A stretch of DNA of 64,000 bases, taken from Haemophilus paracuniculus. Its GTDB lineage: Bacteria > Pseudomonadota > Gammaproteobacteria > Enterobacterales > Pasteurellaceae. Each line of letters begins with the position of its first letter. The stretch's first letter is position 1. Under the pieces are notes generated by a model. It worked only from the letters and a program-made list of their open reading frames with translations, had not been told where the DNA came from and did not search any database. The position numbers and the translations under genes are program-made. Location of the stretch: positions 217,820-281,819 of the forward strand of contig NZ_MUYA01000004.1 in assembly GCF_002015115.1 (NCBI RefSeq), given 5' to 3'. Below, piece by piece: positions 1 to 8,400 of this stretch.

Positions 1-543
1 CTTGAAGCGACAGGTGTTGCCACCAACGAAAAAGGCTACATCAAAGTCGATAAATTCCAAAACACCAATGTGGACGGCATTTATGCGGTGGGCGACATCA
101 TCGAAGGCGGCATCGAATTAACCCCAGTCGCCGTGGCAGCAGGTCGCCGTTTGTCAGAACGCTTGTTCAACAACAAACCGAACGAACATTTGGACTACAA
201 CCTCGTGCCAACGGTGGTTTTCAGCCACCCGCCAATCGGCACGATCGGCTTAACCGAACCGCAAGCGATTGAGCAATACGGTGCAGACAACGTGAAAGTG
301 TACAAATCCTCATTCACGCCAATGTACAGTGCGGTTACCCAACACCGCCAACCGTGCCGAATGAAATTAGTGTGTGTCGGCGAACAGCAAAAAATCGTGG
401 GCTTACACGGCATCGGCTTCGGAATGGACGAAATCCTACAAGGCTTTGCGGTCGCGATCAAAATGGGTGCCACCAAAGCCGACTTCGACAACACCGTAGC
501 AATCCACCCAACCGCCGCGGAAGAGTTTGTAACGATGCGATAG
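1..543 (+). CDS. gor: Glutathione reductase, C-terminal part (5' end outside window)
   Basis: The window opens inside this gene: the frame is open from base 1 and closes at TAG 541-543, leaving 180 residues of a protein normally about 450 long. The enzyme is the cytoplasmic NADPH-dependent flavoprotein that reduces glutathione disulfide. Visible are the FAD-contact segment [15 protein letters not shown] (about residues 30-44) and the dimer-interface domain ending [12 protein letters not shown], whose His-Glu pair is the active-site base of this family. The redox CxxxxC motif and nucleotide-binding halves lie upstream, out of view. An inverted USS pair begins 6 bases after the stop and may serve as terminator. 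Family assignment is secure because the last 100 residues follow the enterobacterial enzyme closely. Confidence 0.97.
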   Translation, partial: LEATGVATNEKGYIKVDKFQNTNVDGIYAVGDIIEGGIELTPVAVAAGRRLSERLFNNKPNEHLDYNLVPTVVFSHPPIGTIGLTEPQAIEQYGADNVKVYKSSFTPMYSAVTQHRQPCRMKLVCVGEQQKIVGLHGIGFGMDEILQGFAVAIKMGATKADFDNTVAIHPTAAEEFVTMR

Positions 544-548
544 GCAAA

Positions 549-594
549 ACAAGCGGTAGGATTGACGGAAATTCCCAAAAATCTTACCGCTTGT
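549..594. repeat. Inverted pair of DNA uptake sequences
   Basis: ACAAGCGGT at 549-557 is mirrored by ACCGCTTGT at 586-594, with A+T-rich sequence between. Such head-to-head uptake sequences can fold into a hairpin and often sit just behind genes in Pasteurellaceae; here the position directly after gor suggests a terminator role. Confidence 0.75.
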
Positions 595-602
595 TTGAGA
601 TT

Positions 603-790
603 GTTACTTTTCTTTGCTTCGCCAAAGAAAAGTAACCAAAAGAAAGGCGACCCCGAGCATTTTGCTGATGTTTCGCTTGTTTCTAATTTCTACGGTCGAT
701 TTGTAAACTCGCTTGCTACGTAAGCTCAAACAGTACAAATCGCCCTTGAAATTAACGAAACCGCTCAACGCAAAATGACGGGGATTTTTT
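603..790 (+). repeat. Dispersed palindromic element R1, copy A
   Basis: First of six copies of an element of about 190 bp. It starts with a near-perfect hairpin (GTTACTTTTCTTTGC, short loop, reverse complement) and continues as one long imperfect palindrome: GCATTTTGC, GTTTCG, AATTTC and GGTCGATTTGT on the left arm face ACAAATCG, GAAATT, CGAAAC and GCAAAATG on the right, with an apex stem around GCTTGC. The rest of the gap between gor and the next gene (544-947) holds the USS pair and an A+T-rich stretch with no gene that I can support. Short peptides predicted from the first hairpin are artefacts of the repeat. Confidence 0.85.
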
Positions 791-947
791 CTTGCAAAAT
801 TTTAAAATCTTTGGAAAGAATAAGAAGACTTTTAGGAATTCTATCTGACAAAAAATAATTTCTGCGAAATGGGAACTAAATTTCCCTTTTTTCTACTAAC
901 AAGCGGGCATTTTGCCTGTTTTTTATCATTTTTATTAAGGATCAATT

Positions 948-1328
948 ATGAAAAAATTACTCGGTTTAGCGGTGGTTGCTTTGGCATTGACCGCCTGTTC
1001 ACAAGGCGGAAACCGCCCAAAACACGATAACCCAGCTTTTCAAAAAGCGATGCAAGAGTGCCGTAAAACAAGTCAAGAACGTACCGCTTTTGAGAATTGT
1101 ATGGTGCAACGTGGTTTTGAAAAACCAGCGGAAATGAAAGACCACCCGAAAAATCCCGAAGTGGAACAAGCCTTAAAAGCCTGCCACCAAAACAACGCTG
1201 ACCGTACTGCCGTTGAAAATTGTATGAAACAAAAAGGCTTTGAAAAACCTGAACACAAAGGCGAGAAAAAAGGCAAAAAAGTCAAACATAAAACCCACAA
1301 AGCGAAAAAATCTGCACAAGCGAATTAA
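948..1328 (+). CDS. Small lipoprotein with two CX12C modules and a basic tail
   Basis: Not a family I recognise. The 126-residue product starts with a lipoprotein signal peptide ([17 protein letters not shown], lipobox LTAC, lipidated Cys at 17), so it is probably anchored in an envelope membrane. The mature part has two similar modules, about residues 29-64 and 67-103. Each contains a pair of cysteines twelve residues apart ([14 protein letters not shown] and [14 protein letters not shown]) followed by GFEKP. This pattern suggests an internal duplication and two helical hairpins, each closed by a disulfide. The tail from about 104 is Lys/His-rich ([15 protein letters not shown]) and could contact phosphate groups or metals, which is inference. 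AAGGA lies 8-9 bases before the ATG. It stands alone and is followed by a strong hairpin shared with the convergent porin gene. Confidence 0.85.
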   Translation: MKKLLGLAVVALALTACSQGGNRPKHDNPAFQKAMQECRKTSQERTAFENCMVQRGFEKPAEMKDHPKNPEVEQALKACHQNNADRTAVENCMKQKGFEKPEHKGEKKGKKVKHKTHKAKKSAQAN

Positions 1329-1386
1329 GTCAGATTCTCATAAATACAAACTTTCCCTTTGCAGAATGAGGGTGTTAGTAATCAAT

Positions 1387-1412
1387 AAAAAAGGCGGAAT
1401 TTCCGCCTTTTT
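1387..1412. terminator. Bidirectional terminator between lipoprotein and porin genes
   Basis: Stem AAAGGCGGAA/TTCCGCCTTT with A and T runs on both sides, placed between two convergent genes, so it can stop transcription from either direction. Confidence 0.85.
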
Positions 1413-1437
1413 ATTATTAAGTTATCAAGAACTTTGA

Positions 1438-2514
1438 TTACCAATACGCACGAACACCAATAACGGTGGTGTTATCACGCACTTTTGAGGTTTTTGCACC
1501 GTTGGTGTAGTTTTTGGTGCTTGCTGTTTTCCACTCTACGAAGGTTTTTAAGTATTTCGGTACGATGTAATACTCTGTGCCCACCATAAATTCGTGGGTT
1601 TTCGCTTTGCGGTTGTTCGCTGAGGTTTTGTCGGTTTTGAACGCATACATTGTGTAAGCGTTTAATTGGTCGGTAACTTTTTGGTAAACCACCGTTCTCA
1701 CTTGGTTTTGGGTGCGTTTATTACCCAAAATACCGCTTTGGTTTTTACCGATGCTACGCTCTAAGTCTAAGCCAAGGGTGGTTTTGTCAAAGGTGTATTT
1801 GGTGCCGAGTGAGTAAGCGGTACGATTTGAATCGTTCATAAAACGCTCGCGAGTTACGCCCGTTGCCACGGTGGCACTTTGTTTGTCGTCAATTTTGTGC
1901 TTGTAGATTGCCGCCAAACCCCATACATCTTTACGCTCAACGGCCAAATCTAAACCGTTGTTGCCACGTTGGCTGCGGTCGCCGTAGAATCCACCCACTT
2001 TTAAGCCCTCGATGCCTTGGTAGCTATATTGTAACGCACGGCGAGCTGAACCTACTAATAAACCCTCGCTGAGACTTAATGTGTTTGGTAGGTCGGTTTG
2101 TTTCACTTCATCGGTAATCACAGTCATATTACCGTAAAGTACTTCGCCGTATTTTTTGTTGCCGATACCCGCATAAAGTTGGCGTGTGTAAATATCGTCA
2201 AAATCGTGTTGTGAGCGAGATGTGCCACGGAAACGCCATTCGACACGACCAATCCCGTAGTAGCCGTAACCTAACTCTTGGCTCGCTTTAAAGCCGAAAC
2301 GTGAGCTGTTATTTCTCACCGCTTCATTGATATGCTCACGGGTTGTTCCCGCTGCGGTTGAGGTTTTGTTTGAGTTGCTGGTCCATTTCAAACGAGCCGA
2401 TCCCGTAAAATCGACTTTTGTGCCTAAATCTTCGTTTTCATAGACAGTAATAGCGGAAGCCGTATTCACCGCTAAGGCAAGTGCCGAAATGGCAAGGGTT
2501 ACTTTTTTCATCAT
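1438..2514 (-). CDS. General porin, OmpP2-like outer membrane protein
   Basis: A 358-residue outer-membrane porin. MMKKVTLAISALALAVNTASA is a signal peptide cleaved before ITVYENEDLGTKVDFTGSAR, the typical first strand of Pasteurellaceae porins related to OmpP2/OmpC. The remainder alternates polar and aromatic residues as in a 16-stranded barrel, contains the porin-type segment NNSSRFGFKASQELG, and ends in an aromatic residue (GVRAYW), the usual BAM recognition end. It would form a trimeric channel for small hydrophilic solutes. The start has two adjacent ATGs (2512-2514 and 2509-2511) behind GGAG; either may be used. A sigma70-like promoter is visible upstream. It is monocistronic and converges on the small lipoprotein gene. 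The exact porin subclass cannot be fixed by eye. Confidence 0.92.
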   Translation of the reverse strand: MMKKVTLAISALALAVNTASAITVYENEDLGTKVDFTGSARLKWTSNSNKTSTAAGTTREHINEAVRNNSSRFGFKASQELGYGYYGIGRVEWRFRGTSRSQHDFDDIYTRQLYAGIGNKKYGEVLYGNMTVITDEVKQTDLPNTLSLSEGLLVGSARRALQYSYQGIEGLKVGGFYGDRSQRGNNGLDLAVERKDVWGLAAIYKHKIDDKQSATVATGVTRERFMNDSNRTAYSLGTKYTFDKTTLGLDLERSIGKNQSGILGNKRTQNQVRTVVYQKVTDQLNAYTMYAFKTDKTSANNRKAKTHEFMVGTEYYIVPKYLKTFVEWKTASTKNYTNGAKTSKVRDNTTVIGVRAYW

Positions 2515-2543
2515 TGACTCCGAGTTTAAGAAAAAGTGGCGAA

Positions 2544-2572
2544 AGGTTATCCGAAACCGATTGCGAGTGCAA
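2544..2572 (-). promoter_or_regulatory. Predicted sigma70 promoter of the porin gene
   Basis: On the reverse strand TTGCAC (2567-2572) and TAACCT (2544-2549) are 17 bases apart, 30 bases upstream of the porin start. The -35 is good and the -10 is moderate. Confidence 0.55.
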
Positions 2573-2701
2573 GGCGATTTGGTTGTTTGATATTCCCACC
2601 CGTTATAATGGGCGAGAATTACGCCAATTTTAGGTTAATTTCAATGCAAGGGGTGGGATCATTAAAAATTCACATAAATATTCGTCAAAACCCAAATCTC
2701 T

Positions 2702-2899
2702 GCTCGAACAAAATCCCCCCATCATTTTGCGTTGAGCGTTTCGTCAATTTCAAGGTCAATTTGTACTGTTTGAGCCTACACAGTAGGCGAGTTTACAAAT
2801 TGACCGCAGAAATTAGAAACAAGCGAAACAACAGCAAAATGTCTGGGGTCGCCTTTCTTTTTGGTTACTTTTTCTTTGGCGAAGCAAAGAAAAAGTAAC
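2702..2899 (-). repeat. Dispersed palindromic element R1, copy B (reverse orientation)
   Basis: The same element as at 603-790, inverted. Its central stem is perfectly paired (GGTCAATTTGT with ACAAATTGACC), the apex is GCCTAC/GTAGGC and the terminal hairpin GTTACTTTTTCTTTG pairs with its complement. The outer edge carries GCTCGAACAAAATC, the reverse complement of a linker that also follows copies C and D, so the element is longer than the palindrome itself. It fills most of the gap between the porin and lpxB; a TATAAT at 2916-2921 just beyond it may be the lpxB -10 box. Confidence 0.85.
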
Positions 2900-2955
2900 A
2901 GAACCAAAAATACGCTATAATCCCCCCCACTTTTCACTTCAAAATGGATCGATTT

Positions 2956-4116
2956 ATGCAAACAAATTCCCCCGTAATTGCGATTGTCGCAGGCGAGATT
3001 TCTGGCGATATTTTAGGGGCTGGGCTGATTTCTGCCCTTAAAATTCACTACCCTCACGCTCGTTTTGTCGGGGTGGCTGGCGAGCGAATGAAACAGGCTG
3101 GCTGTGAAAGTCTGTTTGATATGGAAGAACTGGCGGTGATGGGCTTGGCGGAAGTGGTGAAACATTTGCCACGCCTGCTGAAACGGCGGAAGCAGGTGAT
3201 CGATACAATGCTCGAACTCAAACCCGATGTGTTTATCGGCATTGACGCCCCTGATTTTAACCTTGATGTCGAGCTGAAATTAAAGGCGAACGGGATTAAA
3301 ACCATTCACTACGTTAGCCCGTCCGTGTGGGCGTGGCGGCAAAATCGGGTGCATAAAATCGGCAAGGCGACCGACCTCGTCCTCGCCTTTCTGCCCTTTG
3401 AAAAAGCCTTTTACGACCGCTTTAACGTGCCGTGTCGTTTTATCGGGCATACAATGGCGGACGCAATCCCCCTCAAACCGAGCCGTGCGGAGGCGTGCCA
3501 AGCCTTGAATTTGGACGAAAATCAACGCTATCTAGCGATTTTGTGTGGTAGTCGCGGTAGCGAAGTGGCATTTTTAAGTGAGCCATTCCTCAAAACCGCT
3601 CAAATCCTCAAACAGAAATATCCCGACCTGCAATTTTTAGTGCCGATGGTCAATCAAACACGGATCGACCAATTTAACCAAATCAAAGCGAAAATCGCCC
3701 CTGATCTCGATCTGCACATTTTGCACGGCAACGCTCGCCAAGCGATGATCGCCGCCGAAGCAACTCTACTCGCCTCTGGCACAGCGGCGTTGGAAGCGAT
3801 GTTGTGTAAATCGCCAATGGTGGTGGGCTACAAAATGAAACCGCTCACCTATTCGATTGCGAAACGGATGGTCAAAACCAATTACATCTCGTTGCCAAAT
3901 TTACTCGCCAATGCACCGCTTGTACCCGAGTTAATTCAGCACGAATGTACCCCTGAAAACTTAGCCGCGGCGTTGAGCGGTTATTTATCAACCGATCCTG
4001 AACAAAAAATCCAAACCCACGCCCTCAAACAACGCTTCACCGAGTTGCATCAACAAATCCAATGCAACGCCGATCAACAAGCAGCACAGGCTGTGGTGGA
4101 TGTGATTTATGGTTGA
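2956..4116 (+). CDS. lpxB: Lipid-A-disaccharide synthase
   Basis: Glycosyltransferase family 19 enzyme that joins UDP-2,3-diacylglucosamine and lipid X to form the lipid A disaccharide at the inner face of the inner membrane. The signature start [19 protein letters not shown] is present, followed by [12 protein letters not shown] (near residue 95), the [10 protein letters not shown] motif and the [20 protein letters not shown] segment of the C-terminal nucleotide-binding half. I place the start at ATG 2956, 386 residues, because GGAT lies 7 bases before it and it aligns better with known starts; an in-frame ATG at 2944 has no ribosome-binding site. Unlike many relatives, it is not next to lpxA/fabZ here. 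It converges on dinB with a palindromic terminator between. Confidence 0.96.
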   Translation: MQTNSPVIAIVAGEISGDILGAGLISALKIHYPHARFVGVAGERMKQAGCESLFDMEELAVMGLAEVVKHLPRLLKRRKQVIDTMLELKPDVFIGIDAPDFNLDVELKLKANGIKTIHYVSPSVWAWRQNRVHKIGKATDLVLAFLPFEKAFYDRFNVPCRFIGHTMADAIPLKPSRAEACQALNLDENQRYLAILCGSRGSEVAFLSEPFLKTAQILKQKYPDLQFLVPMVNQTRIDQFNQIKAKIAPDLDLHILHGNARQAMIAAEATLLASGTAALEAMLCKSPMVVGYKMKPLTYSIAKRMVKTNYISLPNLLANAPLVPELIQHECTPENLAAALSGYLSTDPEQKIQTHALKQRFTELHQQIQCNADQQAAQAVVDVIYG

Positions 4117-4125
4117 GAAAGGTTT

Positions 4126-4145
4126 TTTTGGGAAATTTCCCAAAA
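4126..4145. terminator. Palindromic terminator between lpxB and dinB
   Basis: A perfect 20-base palindrome with TTTTGGGAAA as left half lies in the 50-base gap between two convergent stops and can serve both genes. Confidence 0.7.
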
Positions 4146-4166
4146 TCCCACCCCTTGCAACAGGTT

Positions 4167-5258
4167 TTAATCATTCCACAATCCAAGTTGCCCGTGATTG
4201 GGTTTTTCTGGATTTTTGGATTCAGGGAAATGGGTGTTTAGCCCGATTAGGCGTACTTTTCGTCCGTCTCGCCGTTGCCAGATTTGGGTGAGTAATGCCA
4301 AAAATTGGGCTTTTTCAAAGCCTTGTTCGGTTGTTTTTTCGAGAGTGGTTTGGGTGAAATCGTCAAATTTGAGCTTGATCCCCAATTTCTTAAATTCGCT
4401 CAACGGCTTGTCGCCCCAGTTGCGTTCAAGGCGGAAACGCAATTTTTCAAACAGTTCTTCGACAAATTTTTCCGCTTCGCTCAGATCGTCAATATCTTCC
4501 AGTAGGGTGTTTTCCACCGCTTGCGATTTACGCGGGCGATTGACTTCCACCCCTCGCTCATCAATGGCGTGGCTAAAATCCCACAATCGCTGCCCAAATT
4601 TGCCGAAATGGTGCAAAATGGTGGCACGATCCGACCGCTGAATGTCGGCACAGGTGTGAAAACCGAGCTGTTTCAATTTTTCGTGGGTAACTTTGCCGAC
4701 CCCAGGGATTTTTTTGAGGGGCAATTTCGCCACAAAATCCGCCACATTTTCGGGCGGGATCACAAATTGTCCGTTCGGTTTATTTTGATCTGAGGCAATC
4801 TTGGCGAGAAATTTCAAAGGGGCGACCCCAGCGGATGCGGTCAATTTCAATTCGTCCCAAATTGCTTGGCGAATGGCTTGGGCGATCCACGTTGCTGAGC
4901 CAAAACAATGCGGATTATTGCTCACATCGAGATAGGCTTCATCGAGGGAAAGCGGTTCAATCACGTCCGTATAACGGCGGAAAATTTGATGAATTTGTGC
5001 CGAAATGCCTTTATATAACGGCATATTGATGGGAAGTAGCACCAAATGCGGGCAACGTTTCAACGCTTGGGCGGACGACATCGCACTATGCAAACCAAAT
5101 TTGCGTGCTTCATAATTGCAAGTGGCAAGCACCCCACGCTGATCGAGCGAACCACCGACCGCAATCGGCTTACCCACCAGCGAGGGGTTATCTCGTATTT
5201 CCACCGCCGCATAAAAGCAGTCCATATCAATATGAATGATTTTTCGCACTTCCGACAT
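4167..5258 (-). CDS. dinB: DNA polymerase IV (Y-family translesion polymerase)
   Basis: A 363-residue Y-family polymerase that copies past DNA lesions without proofreading. The catalytic palm residues are intact: Asp11 in IIHIDMDCFYAAVE, and Asp106-Glu107 in SLDEAYLDV. The finger segment GVLATCNYEARKFGLHSAM and the helix-hairpin-helix thumb (KIPGVGKVTHEKL, near 180) are present. The C-terminus ends GQLGLWND, which fits a sliding-clamp binding motif of the QLxLxF type. Length is slightly above the E. coli enzyme (351). No LexA box is obvious in the short gap before the divergent autotransporter gene. Function is secure. Confidence 0.97.
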   Translation of the reverse strand: MSEVRKIIHIDMDCFYAAVEIRDNPSLVGKPIAVGGSLDQRGVLATCNYEARKFGLHSAMSSAQALKRCPHLVLLPINMPLYKGISAQIHQIFRRYTDVIEPLSLDEAYLDVSNNPHCFGSATWIAQAIRQAIWDELKLTASAGVAPLKFLAKIASDQNKPNGQFVIPPENVADFVAKLPLKKIPGVGKVTHEKLKQLGFHTCADIQRSDRATILHHFGKFGQRLWDFSHAIDERGVEVNRPRKSQAVENTLLEDIDDLSEAEKFVEELFEKLRFRLERNWGDKPLSEFKKLGIKLKFDDFTQTTLEKTTEQGFEKAQFLALLTQIWQRRDGRKVRLIGLNTHFPESKNPEKPNHGQLGLWND

Positions 5259-5339
5259 TCAAAATTTCCCACCAAACCATCGCTTGATTATGGCAGAAAA
5301 CTGGATAAAAATACATATCCAATATGCATATTTGTAAAT

Positions 5340-5358
5340 AAGATTGATTATCATTTTC
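5340..5358 (+). promoter_or_regulatory. Possible Fur box before the autotransporter gene
   Basis: AAGATTGATTATCATTTTC matches the 19-base Fur consensus (three GATAAT-type hexamers) at 14 positions by hand alignment. It lies 53 bases before the autotransporter start, where a repressor would block a promoter. This is a prediction only. Confidence 0.4.
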
Positions 5359-5411
5359 TTAAAACTTAAAATCCACACTCTATTTAATGTTATTGATAAA
5401 AGGGGATTTTA

Positions 5412-8400
5412 ATGAATTTACATAAAAACCATTCTGCCTTGTGGAAGTTAAGTGCTATTTCGGTGGCGATTGCAAGCGTATCTGGCTTTGCTTATGAACA
5501 AGGGAAAGGAAAAATCGCTCAAATTGCAGTGGGTGAGAAAGTTGAGAAAATCGATCAGGTTACTAGCGAAGATTTAAACGAACGGATTCGAGGGGAATTT
5601 GACCGTTCGGGTAATCCTGTGCGGATTATTTGGTATGAGGATGATATTCAAACGGGGGCAAATAACCAAGGGCAAATTCACGGCAAAGTGATTGCGGAAG
5701 GTAGAGAAACCCAAACGAGTGAACAACGTGCCAGTGCCATTGCGGTGGAAGCCCAAGGAAACGGCATTGATGCACTCGGTTGGTCTGCTCCGTCAAATCC
5801 ACGCGATGTGGATTTCCATTTAACCACTATTACCAACAGTGGGCGTGTTCTAGGGGAAGCCGATTTAACCGCTGGTAAAGCAGAAACACACGGTGATGTG
5901 CAAAGTTTTGGCAGCGGAAACGGGATTTCGATTATTTCTCTCTCCGATTACGGTAAAAGCAATGTGCAGGCAGGGGCGGACGGTGTTGTCGATGGTTATA
6001 GCGGTGCAACGGGTATTTCATCACGCTCGGTTCGCTCTGCCACGACCAGCACTCGCTCAACGGCAAGCACGGAAAGCCTACCTCTCACGCCTGAAACGGC
6101 TGAATCGGATATGTACGGCAAAACCGCCAAAGTGGTGCTAGATAAATTGGAAAATAGCGGTACGATTGAAGGAAAATTTAGCGGCAAAGCGGATCAATCG
6201 ATCACCATTCCCCATACAGCAAGCTATAAACCACAATTTTATAATGTGGTGGCTTCGGCAGTGGGTAATGCGTTAAATGCAGCATCTTATGTGAATACGA
6301 TTGATCGCTACACTTATTCTGAACAGAAGCAAAATCACGCTGAAATTGGTAATATCAATAATAGTGGCACAATGTTGGGTAATGCCGATCTATTGGCAGG
6401 TAAAAATATCACCCATACCCGCACCCATTCTTCAAATTCGGGCAATGCGGTTTCTGCTTTTGCCAAATCAGGAAGTTATGCCAAACATAGCACGGTTGCC
6501 AAAGTCGGCGATATTGAAAATAGCGGGCAGTTAGTAGGGCAATTACGCCAAGTGTCAGGGCAAAACTCTAATTATCAAGGGTATCATCTTTATTCTGATG
6601 CCGTGGCTTATGGCAGTGGTAATGGGGTTTCTGTTACCACCGATTCTTATAATTACAACGTGCCGACCACCTCATCTAGCCTTGGGAATGTCACCAATTC
6701 AGGCAAAATCAGTGGTTCAGGTGAATTAAAAGCAGGCTCAGGAATGGGCGTGCTAATGGCTCAATCCTATGCGTCTGGTAATGGTCTTTCTGTTTATGCA
6801 CACGGCAAAAATGAAACCAGCTCGTTGGGGAATGTGGAAAATAAAGGGATTATCAAAGGCGAAATGACCGTCTATGGCGGAGCAACTAACGGTAAAGTTT
6901 TCGTGCCAGAAATTACCGAAACCAAACCGCAAACAAGTTCATCGTCCCTCTCTGCTTGGCTCGCGCCAAGTCGCCCAGCGGCTAAACAGAGCAACCTTAA
7001 TCATCAAGCGAGTACGGTTCAAAGCCAAACCGATGTTCACGCCAGCGGTAATGGCATTTCCGTTTGGACTTACGGCGAATCAGGCTCTCAAAATAGCAAT
7101 CCGTGGCTCGCCCCTAACAAGCAGACCAAAATTAAATCAACCCTTGGCAACATTGATAACCAAGGGGTGATCAGTGGTTACAACAAGGTTTATCAAGGCT
7201 TTTCCCAAAATGAAAATACACGGGTAGATTATCGTAATAACGGAAATGGGATCAGCATTGATGCCGAAACTAATGCCAATATTACAAATGCAGGGATCAT
7301 TTCGGGCAGTTTGAGTGCCATTCTCGCACAGGGCAAAATTGATTCCAGATTCAGTTTTAGCCAACCCACTTATCAATCAGGTTTCAAAGGCAAAGTGGAA
7401 AACTATGGGATTATGGCGGGTCGTATGATTACAGGCGGCTATCAATTAGAAAATAATAATCCACAGGTGCATAAATACTTTGAAGCCACCCCAGCTCAAA
7501 TGCAAAATAAAGGGATTTATGTTCGCCTTGATGCCACAGGGAATATTAGCTCCGTGGAACGTGCCGAAAATTCTACCTTTACGAATAAACAAGGCGTGCA
7601 ATATCACATCATTAACGCACCGCTTGTTTCAGAAAATAAAGATAGCGAACTAAACGCGGAGGCATTTTATAATCACTCTATCATCAATGGCGTTGGATTA
7701 AATAATGGGACGTTAGTCGCCAATAAAGGTCTTGTCGTTCAAGATAGTATTATCAATGGCTTCCGAACTGCCTTGAAACTAAATAGCGACCAGACGGCAA
7801 TCCTGATGGATAGCACCTTAAATGCCAATGGTTTCAATGTAAACCAAGATCAGCCGACCTATGCCATTTTAGGTAATCAAGAGAACAACAATCTGATCCT
7901 AGGAGGGAAAAGCAGCCAGATCAACGGTAACATTGATCTTAAAGGCGGTGATGATTCACTCACTATGGCTTCCTCAACAGTCAAATTTAATGGAAATACC
8001 CTTGATATGGGCGAGGGAAATGACCGCCTTAAATTTGGCGTTGATAGCACAAATCCGCCTCCAACAACCACGCCAATTCGGGTCGATTATGCGGTCAAAA
8101 ATGCGGAAACCGTCGAAGTGAATCAACCAACCACCTTTACCGCAGAGGCGAAAATCACCGGTACGGATCAAATTGCACTGAATAGCAACCTCACCTATCA
8201 AGTGCCGACGCCAACACAACACGCCCTCTACGATAATAACCGCACGGGTAAAATTGCCTTAACGGGGCAGGGAAATTTTGTGGTAGATATTGCGCAATCT
8301 CCGGCAAATTATGAAGTAAGTTTTGGCAAGTTACAGCTAGAAAATCAGGAAAATGGCGTTAAATTTAGTACCTCCAATGCAGTGCAAGCGGTGGAATTAA

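Noticed and set aside
2776..2961. Short peptide containing CFAKEKVTKKKGDP, and similar ones at 601, 26581 and 28430
   Set aside because: They are read through the leading hairpin of the R1 repeat; no ribosome-binding site, and the repeat explains the recurrence.
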